A stretch of 64,000 nucleotides of DNA from positions 5,825,093 through 5,889,092 of the forward strand of contig NC_054701.1 of assembly GCF_016097555.1 (NCBI RefSeq), in the 5' to 3' direction. The notes beneath the pieces were generated by a model that had not been told where the DNA came from, did no database searches, and saw only the letters and a list, made by a program, of their open reading frames with translations. Below are positions 56,956-64,000 of this stretch, in pieces; positions within the stretch are counted from its first letter, which is position 1; every line of letters starts with the position of its first letter. The position numbers and the translations under genes are program-made. The stretch is from Gigantopelta aegis (taxonomy: Eukaryota; Mollusca; Gastropoda; Neomphalida; Peltospiridae).

Positions 56956-57300
56956 CCCCCCTTTCAGTGGTTAGGGTAGTTTTGGGGATATGGTTAAGTC
57001 TTTAGAGCCTTTGATATAGAGGGTAGGCCTACTGGGCTCGAGAATAATCCAAGTAAAGCTCTTTGGCATCAGATTTAGGGGGAAATGTGTATTTTAGACA
57101 CAGTAGCTGTCTACCATTTGATCGTCGGCGATTACCGAAGTATTAAATACAGTCCTCTCTAGCCCCCCCCTCCCCCCTACAACATATCAATAAGAGGAGG
57201 AGGGAGAGCTAAGGGGTGACCCGAGCTCGATCTCGATTAGTTGAGTCATGCCAAATATTTATTTCCGGTAACCTTCACCTTTATTACAAACAGAAACAAG
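56956..57300. other. Region before the synaptophysin-like gene; possible promoter
   Basis: Contains a reverse fragment of the 212-bp unit (about 57035-57105) and C-rich DNA at 57160-57178. Just before the ATG at 57301 are 'ttatttccggtaacc', with an ETS-like TTCCGG, and a short A-rich leader. No clear TATA box. Confidence 0.35.
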
Positions 57301-57318
57301 ATGGAGACGGCTGGGCAG
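57301..57318 (+). CDS. Probable first exon of a synaptophysin-family gene
   Basis: ATG GAG ACG GCT GGG CAG encodes METAGQ and ends at a CAG/gtttgc donor in phase 0. The second exon at 61918 also begins in phase 0. The layout, a very short first coding exon before a 66-bp second exon, fits my memory of vertebrate synaptophysin genes. The donor is weak (not gtaagt or gtgagt) and six residues cannot prove homology. Translation could instead begin at the Met in exon 2, with this exon elsewhere. Confidence 0.45.
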
Positions 57319-58969
57319 GTTTGCATATTTATTTTAATGGCATTTTTGTTATTGTAAATATAATTATTCAGTAACAAAATACATGCATTAAATAAAGTAA
57401 ATGCCAGTCATTTGATACTTTATGCTGTTTATACTCCAAGTAGGCCTAACTTCACCACAAACCAGTGGACCACGGAAGGACTATCTTTAGTTTAGGAAGG
57501 GACTTTCTAAATATGAGAAGAATGATAGCGGTTTTTTGCCGTACTGCTGGAATACCTTTTAAAAGAACTATTTAAAAATAAAAAATTTAAGTTGGCCACA
57601 AACCCCTAAAATAAACTTTTTTATTAAGGGGAAATAACTCCATTTAGCAAAAATTGACAGAAGACCTATAGACAGTACATAGGTACTGTACCATCATACG
57701 ATTTCGATCAACATATGTTTTCGATACTTTGTTTGTAACCGCATGTATCGAGAGATTACGTCAATATCAGCCTGAACATAAACAACTGAGTGTCTTTTTT
57801 TCACTCTTTATTGAAAATGCTTAAAGTCAAGCTGCCAACTTTATGTTTTAATTATAATACCATAAATAGTGTGCATGTTGTCAGTTTTTGTAATGCAGTA
57901 TTTTGGTATTAATGAAATGCCTCACATAGCGAAATCCAGGTATTACAAATCCCTGCAAAGTTATCGTCTGCAACACTGACATCTGACCTGCCAAAGATAG
58001 ACGATATACCACGTGATCATTACACTAAACAATAAAATTTATGGAAGGCTGTCTGGGTTTCCTCTTATGTCATTTACAACAAAGTTCTTTTCGGTAATTC
58101 TGGTGGGGGGCATGTTTACATGTGCATTTACATTTACTACAAATAAAGGTGGTTTGGTGGAATTAGATGTTTTGAAATTTATATATAGTTCTATATCGCC
58201 GTCAGAGTACTTAAGGTTACAATCTGAATTTTGGTGCCTTTGATACGTATAACAAGATGATTAGACATTAACCTATTTAATGAAAACCTAATGTAAATAT
58301 GTTTTCAGTGAACACTGTCTATTGGTCTGAAGATTATTAAATTGTTTTTACGAGTTACAAACATTTTATGAATTTATTTTCAAAAGAAGATTTTGATGTA
58401 AATTATTGCACGGAGTATAGACCCTACACTACCATAACAAGGACAAAAATAGACAGCCAATGAAACTATCAAAAACATATGACGTTTGTGAAAATATAGC
58501 AGAAACACCTGTACAACTTAGCAGCTAGTTTTTTTTAGGAAAACTCGACGTTCATGGGAAATCACTGTTTTTCACAATAAACTAATGTGACTTGAGAAAG
58601 GTAAAGTATTATTGTATACAGGTATGAAGTATTGTTTTTATTATATTTTAATTTTTTGCTTATCGTATTGAAAACACATGACGCCAGGATAAGACTATAT
58701 CAAATAAAATCCCATAAGCGACCATGTTAACGTTTGTGTTTAAAAACGCTATATGCAATATATCAACCAAACTATGACCCATAAATATCATTACTACAAC
58801 CCCTACCTCAAAGTATTAACTGAAGAAAATGGTATACTCCTTGCTCACGATATCGCAGCATTTACATTTTTGTGGTTTAGCTTGCACAACACCCCCTGGT
58901 GTTAACTTCTCTATCAAAAGTTTGGTGCACCTCAAACTTTGACCCAGCTGGAAGTTATTTGGTTTAGTA
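57319..58969. other. Synaptophysin-like gene intron 1, left part
   Basis: No exon is recognised. A 'ttaaggggaaataactcc' repeat-like motif is present at about 57627. The ORF at 58013-58243 is isolated and without a recognised domain. Confidence 0.45.
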
Positions 58970-59392
58970 CAGGGGTGCACAAATGTGAAATTGTGATGGT
59001 TGCCCACCGGGCAACCAGTAACTGAGATTTGGTTGCCCACATATTTCATAAAAGTTTTATTAAAATAATTTTAAACTGTCATTAAAAAAACCCTGAGGAA
59101 CCAGCTAGTTTGGGGACAAATTATCTGGCATATGGCTTTTCCAAACGGTGGATGCTGAGTGGATGGCAGTGTTAGGGTGGATATTTACATCCTGTCAGTC
59201 AAGTTGTGGGTGCCGATACTTTTGAATTGCCTGTGACTGTCCAAGTGTCGTGAAGTTTTGTTTTTCATTTTAGTTGCAACTTGCTTTATGATTTTCATGG
59301 TTGCACGTTGGGCAACTGTTTGACAAAGAATGGTTGCCCGCAACATATTTTAGTTGTCCCAGGGGCGCGGACAACAGATTTGTGCACCCCTG
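58970..59392. mobile_element. hAT-like MITE with 6-bp flanking duplication
   Basis: The ends CAGGGGTGCACAAAT and GATTTGTGCACCCCTG are near-perfect inverted repeats and TTAGTA lies directly outside both. The interior carries mirrored 'ggttgcccaccgggcaacc' and 'gcacgttgggcaactg' modules, similar in style to the element at 43138-44393. It lies in intron 1 of the synaptophysin-like gene. Confidence 0.82.
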
Positions 59393-59477
59393 TTAGTATT
59401 ATCTATAGTCCATCCCACAGAGAACACTTTTTTTGCATACTATGAAATTTAGTACAAGCAGAATTGAAAAGTACAAG

Positions 59478-60363
59478 CAGGGTTGAAACCTAACATGGTC
59501 GCCAGCAGGGGCAATTGAAGAAAAATCTTAATGGCCCATCTCAAATTCAACTAGCCCTCCAATTATTACATTGAAATTTAAACGCACAGCCAAAATCAAA
59601 ACTAGAATGTTCTTTGTTGAATAATAACCATGTGTTTACCGTATATAGTCCATTTGTGTCAAAAGGTTATGTCATGTAAGTCTTGGTGTCAGTACTTTAG
59701 ATCGTATATGTTCTTATTTCATGCAAATCACTTAAACTTAAAACAATACAAATAACGACAATCAATTACTTGGTAACTGTCCTTTGGAATAATCCCTGTA
59801 GTTATGGAAAATCACATTGTTATTGTTATATGCGGGTATGCACTCACATTAGTGTGAGTTAAAACTACAGGATAGATTTTGATTTTGTTCCAGAATAATA
59901 TACCTGTAAGCTAATTAAATATGATTTATTTTTACCATAACACTGAATAACAATAGTCAAAAAGTATGTCTACTTGATAATTATCATGTATCCAGTCCAT
60001 TCCAATAGGCCAGTGACTTCCAGATTTAAACAAATACTTGCAGTGTCTGCAATATGTTTTTAGCTTTATATTTCCCGGCCCAAAACCACAGAAGCTGAGT
60101 CTGGGTCTGGTGAGTCTGCCGCTGTTAAAATATAGAGCATATTCAAGGTCTTTTGCTGCCAGATGTGTAGTTAGCGCCAGCACAGATGCAGTGTGTTTTG
60201 TCACATTCAGTTCAGTTTCATTGCATTTCTATTTTAACTGGTTCCATGTTCGCCAGACCCTAAAATTGATGGTCGCCCAACAGACTATCTTTATAAAATT
60301 CTTAGTCACCCTTAGCCACTAAAGGTTGCGATGGTGACCGGGTGACTGCTAATTTTCAACCTT
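59478..60363. mobile_element. hAT-like non-autonomous element, second copy of the 32424 family
   Basis: Starts CAGGGTTGAAACC and ends with AATTTTCAACCTT. A GTACAAG string flanks both sides, giving a 7-8 bp target duplication. It aligns along its length with 32424-33652 but lacks the extra 300-bp block. On the minus strand a 90-codon frame at 59932-60204 encodes EYALYFNSGRLTRPRLSFCG and CRHCKYLFKSG; the other copy has a broken version, so this may be a remnant of a captured or ancestral coding exon. Confidence 0.75.
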
Positions 60364-61917
60364 GTACAAGTTATTTATTTCTGAGTCAATTGTTTTGCAC
60401 CTTGCATACAAAAATAGTACTGTTTTGTTATATCCAAAACACATTTACTTTTCTTCTTACGTCAAACCAAACTGAAGTTATTTACAAAAAACATTTTTGT
60501 AGGAGGATGGGACAGACTATATGGTTGACGATAGTCACTTTTCACACACTTGTTTTGGCTTCATAGACAAATGTCAATAAATATAATGTATCTAGCAATA
60601 ATATTTTTATATGATATATATTTGAAGAATGGTACATTTTCTCTTTTTTTTTTTAAATTTAATATTTTATTAGTCTAAAATTATGAGAAACAAAATCAAA
60701 CCTGGGAAAATTTCCACCTGTTACCCTGGCATGATTCTGCAAGTAAGGTTTTGATTGGTGGACATGAGTTCCAACTGGCTGGTGTTAGATCCACATGTAA
60801 TAGTGGAGCTAATTTTAATTAGATTGCATCTTGCCTTAATCAGCACCATGATGCTGTTAGATTAAACAAGCCCTTTTCAATAATTAATTCTAAAATTGCC
60901 TTTATGAAATACTCACAAAATATATTAGGTATTTCATAAAGTATTGTTTGTTTCTGGTTACCCGACCGACCCTGATTTGAATCTGCTTACCCTAAATCTG
61001 TTTATTATGTCCAAAATTGTTTTTAATATAACTGATTTCCACAAAAATGTTCCAAAACTATCACAAGCACTAATTTGGTGTCGTTATAAATCAAATTGTT
61101 CTATATTAATTTTGTTTACGAGCCACATTGATTGATGGAGTTACTTCCCTTCAAATTAAAAGGCAAGTTCGGTAACTTTTGTGAGATATCGGGCGAAGAG
61201 TTCCAATTGTCGATGTTTTCCGATTTACTCCAGCGACAAACTAGCCTTGTAGAAATTTAGGGACCTTCTGATAAGCTAGGGGAGGGAGTTTTTACCGATA
61301 CTGATGAAGTTTACTGCCAAATCAAATGATGAAATATGTCGGTAAAATCTCAATTCATTTAATTATTTTTTGTAAATGGTCACTGGGATTCATTGGACCA
61401 ATTGATTGCATCAAACCAAGTGTGTACTTTAATACTGGATTTAGAAGTACTTATTCTTACAGAATAAAACTAACATTCTAAATTATAAAATGGGTAAGTC
61501 TACCATTTCATTCACAAGGAAAGATCATATTCATTTAAACAATTTTTTAAATGTTATTGTTGGACAGATAAATATAGAACCCTTCTTTTTCAATTTTATT
61601 TAAAAAATGATTAGTTATAACTTATTTATGTGCTTCTATCCAATTAAGGTTCAAGCATGTCTGTCCTGGACGCGGTCCAGCTGCCTCGACTGCCTATCCA
61701 GGGCAGAAATTAATGTTAATATGAGAAGAAACCTGCTTCTTATTACTAAACAGCAAGGGATCTTTTAAAAAGCCCACTCCATGCTAAGCTCTTGAAGAGT
61801 AGTTTTGGTGCCCTGGGCTTATTCCAGGTACTTAAATACAGTATTGGCATCTTCCTGGTATCAGGAATAAAACTTCTGAAAAATAGATCAAAATAAACTT
61901 TTATTGTGATATTTCAG
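60364..61917. other. Synaptophysin-like gene intron 1, right part
   Basis: AT-rich, no exon seen. Positions 61640-61710 are a fragment of SINE family B in reverse orientation ('ggttcaagcatgtctgtcctgg', 'gcctatccagggcag'), which ends in sequence resembling 'cagcaagggatcttttaaa' of family A at 61750. Confidence 0.55.
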
Positions 61918-61983
61918 GTTATGTCGGCCTTCAACCCAAGTGTTTTGAAGGAGCCAAGGGGCTTCATCAAGCCCATAGAATGG
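61918..61983 (+). CDS. Synaptophysin-family gene, exon 2 (N-terminal part, partial gene)
   Basis: The exon is exactly 66 bp (22 codons, phase 0-0) between 'gtgatatttcag' and a TGG/gtgagt donor. It encodes VMSAFNPSVLKEPRGFIKPI followed by EW. The LKEPxGFIKxxEW pattern is the signature just before the first membrane segment in synaptophysin, synaptoporin and pantophysin (SYPL), four-pass MARVEL proteins of synaptic and transport vesicles. The next exon should begin with the hydrophobic first membrane helix and is beyond 64000 or not seen. Which family member this is cannot be told from 22 residues. Confidence 0.8.
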
Positions 61984-64000
61984 GTGAGTAGCATTATTGT
62001 CAGTTCCATCATTGAAGCATGTATAAGTGCTGTGTTTAATACATACCATATAGCAGGTGTAGAGATGATGATTTTCCATTTCAGAATTTGGACAAATTCC
62101 CAAGTGCTTTTTGTGTAAAATGGGTGTGCTCCGGCCAGGTTTAATGGGTGTGTTTGTTTAAACCAATATCCTGGGAGAAAGAGCTGGACAACAGGGGTTG
62201 TCCTTTTCATGGTATGTGTCCCCCAGGCAGGCAAAGGTACATACAAAAATCCATGGACCTGCTGATATTAATAAACATGTTATAGCCACTAAGGCTATAT
62301 AGAAACATATAGCGTAATGAATTGTGGTCTATGGCCACATCAGGCTTTCTACCAGAAAATAATAATTTGAAACTGGACACTGCATTTCATGTACTTTGAC
62401 AAATTTTAAATTGCAGGTCTGTCACTATCATCTGTCTAAAAAAAAAAAATATATATATCTATTAATTTGTAAGATTCTAGGGTACGTAATTGTTACCGTC
62501 CGTACCCTCTGGCAGAAAGCCTGCCCATTACTTACTAAACACCAAACTAATAATAACACTTTATACCAGAAATTATATTCAAGCATTCTACAGATATATA
62601 GCATTGTACACATTGCCTATTGCATACTATAATATACTGGAACACTTAAATTGGTTTTTAATTAAGGACAGGGGAGATAACTACAACAGCCTTACTTTGC
62701 ATTATCTATGTAGTTATCTGCTATTCATTATGAAAGCACATTTTTAGTGCTTTGCTTTGTTTAAATGGTACTTGTAACTATCTGTTGCTTATTATGATCA
62801 ACTTCAGTGATCACAATGCTTGATTCAAAATGAATATATGGTACGTTTAGAATCAAATTGTTCTAAGCTAATTAAAGTTGGAATCAAGTAAATATTTGGT
62901 TTAAAAATATGTGCCAATAATAGTACAAACAATACAAATAAATAAATTATATTGTAAAAGTGGAAACCTGTATTAAGCAACCACCTGTCTTCACTGTCCG
63001 CCTTTGACTACTGCCATAAACTGAACTATTGTGTTAGCATTGGCTATAAAAAGATTAAAGGTCCAGGCTTAACATAATTCACTATTGTTTGGTATCTACA
63101 TATACCTTTTACAATATATATGAAATATCAATGAATAAAATTCCAAAAAATTTACCCGTTTTTAATATATTTGCAATAAAAAGTTGTGTTTTTCCCATTG
63201 CTTGCCAAAACTCCATGAGCTAAGTCACGTGACCCTGTGACTTGCTATGCAGCATACTATGAAAGCGTTATTGTGCACAGCCTTTCACACCTGACCTGAC
63301 CTTTTCACACGTTCGATTTGGAACACGTTTTTTTAAAATGCAAAATTTTTATTCTAGTGAATTGAATTTTATGGATGGAATATTCTTCTGGAAAATTTTC
63401 AAATGTAAAATATGGTGAACCATTGTTTTGTGTTTATAATAATAATTATAATAAATTCTTTATTTAGTGAGGGTAACAGTTAGCAAAAGCTAATTGGATG
63501 TATCAAAGCTGCAGTTTTTCCAAACTTTAGACAAACCGACAATCATAGGGTTTGCATGGAAGCAGTTCTTAAACTGAACCTGTGCATAATGGAAAGGACC
63601 ATCACGATGGGATAGGATCTGCAGTGACCACTTCATCCCTGGGGATTACAACAATTATTTAAGGTGGTTGATAAGTATGACACCTAATTTAAAAAACAAC
63701 AACACATGCACTGGCACATGTTCTACGATTGCATATTATACAGCAAACAAGAAACCACAACGAGCATCGGCTATTGGACGTCAGGTGTAGGTAGCAAGAT
63801 AAATCAGATTATTATTTGTATGTGTTCATACCTGTATTGCATCATACCGATCTGTCTAAAACAATAAAACTATAAATTCAGACACCTGTTTAAAATAATA
63901 TGATGTTATTTATTCTGCTTGTTGTTTTATATGCGTCATGAGCACAACTCGGTTACAAATGAAAACTGATTAGTAGCTGTGGTGTAGGAAGGTGCCAAAA
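61984..64000. other. Intron 2 of the synaptophysin-like gene, to window end
   Basis: I see no further exon. 'ggctttctaccagaaaat' at 62342 and 'ctggcagaaagcctgcc' at 62508 form an imperfect inverted pair that may be a MITE. A short SINE-like 'gagcatcggctattggacgtca' occurs at about 63762. The rest is AT-rich. Confidence 0.45.

Overview
The window looks like animal nuclear DNA, most likely from a mollusc and probably a gastropod. The basis is intron-containing animal genes with GT-AG splice sites, very high repeat content, AT-rich spacers, and many copies of tRNA-derived SINEs of a type I associate with molluscan genomes. The species cannot be fixed from sequence alone. There is no bacterial-style operon, CRISPR array, rRNA or functional tRNA gene.

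Host genes are few. On the minus strand a complete four-exon gene for mitochondrial ribosomal protein uL2m (MRPL2) runs from an ATG at 42453 to a stop at 30469. Its exon phases join without error to give about 291 residues and a mitochondrial presequence. On the plus strand, near the right end, is the start of a synaptophysin-family (MARVEL) gene: a probable first exon at 57301-57318 and a convincing 66-bp second exon at 61918-61983, with the rest beyond the window.

The remainder is mobile and tandemly repeated DNA. Positions 1-15 kb are mostly satellites: a SINE-derived 60-bp array, a 108-bp array, a 131-bp array, CT/GT microsatellite, and 52 copies of a 77-bp unit. SINEs are interspersed, including a head-to-head inverted pair at 7.1-7.8 kb. 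From 18.5 to 21.5 kb lie a piggyBac-like MITE (TTAA sites), a full-length SINE and an intact Tc1-like transposon with a DD34E transposase. From 22.4 to 29.2 kb is a degenerate Ty3/gypsy element in the order satellite, polypurine tract, 1.96-kb LTR, primer site, gag with one stop, no pol, satellite again. From 30.4 to 42.5 kb is MRPL2, whose introns hold several DNA-transposon derivatives, a satellite built from its own second exon, and a tandem duplication at the first splice donor. From 43.1 to 52.6 kb are hAT-type elements, including a 6-kb one with a nearly intact DUF4371/hAT transposase. From 53.4 kb on are SINE fragments, a tandem duplication, a decayed 5'-truncated LINE and further hAT-type MITEs within the first intron of the synaptophysin-like gene.

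The most striking points are the exon-derived satellite next to MRPL2 exon 2, the satellite found on both sides of the LTR-gag unit, the SINE-derived satellite, a chimeric SINE, and a group of hAT-like elements with apparent 5-6 bp target duplications.
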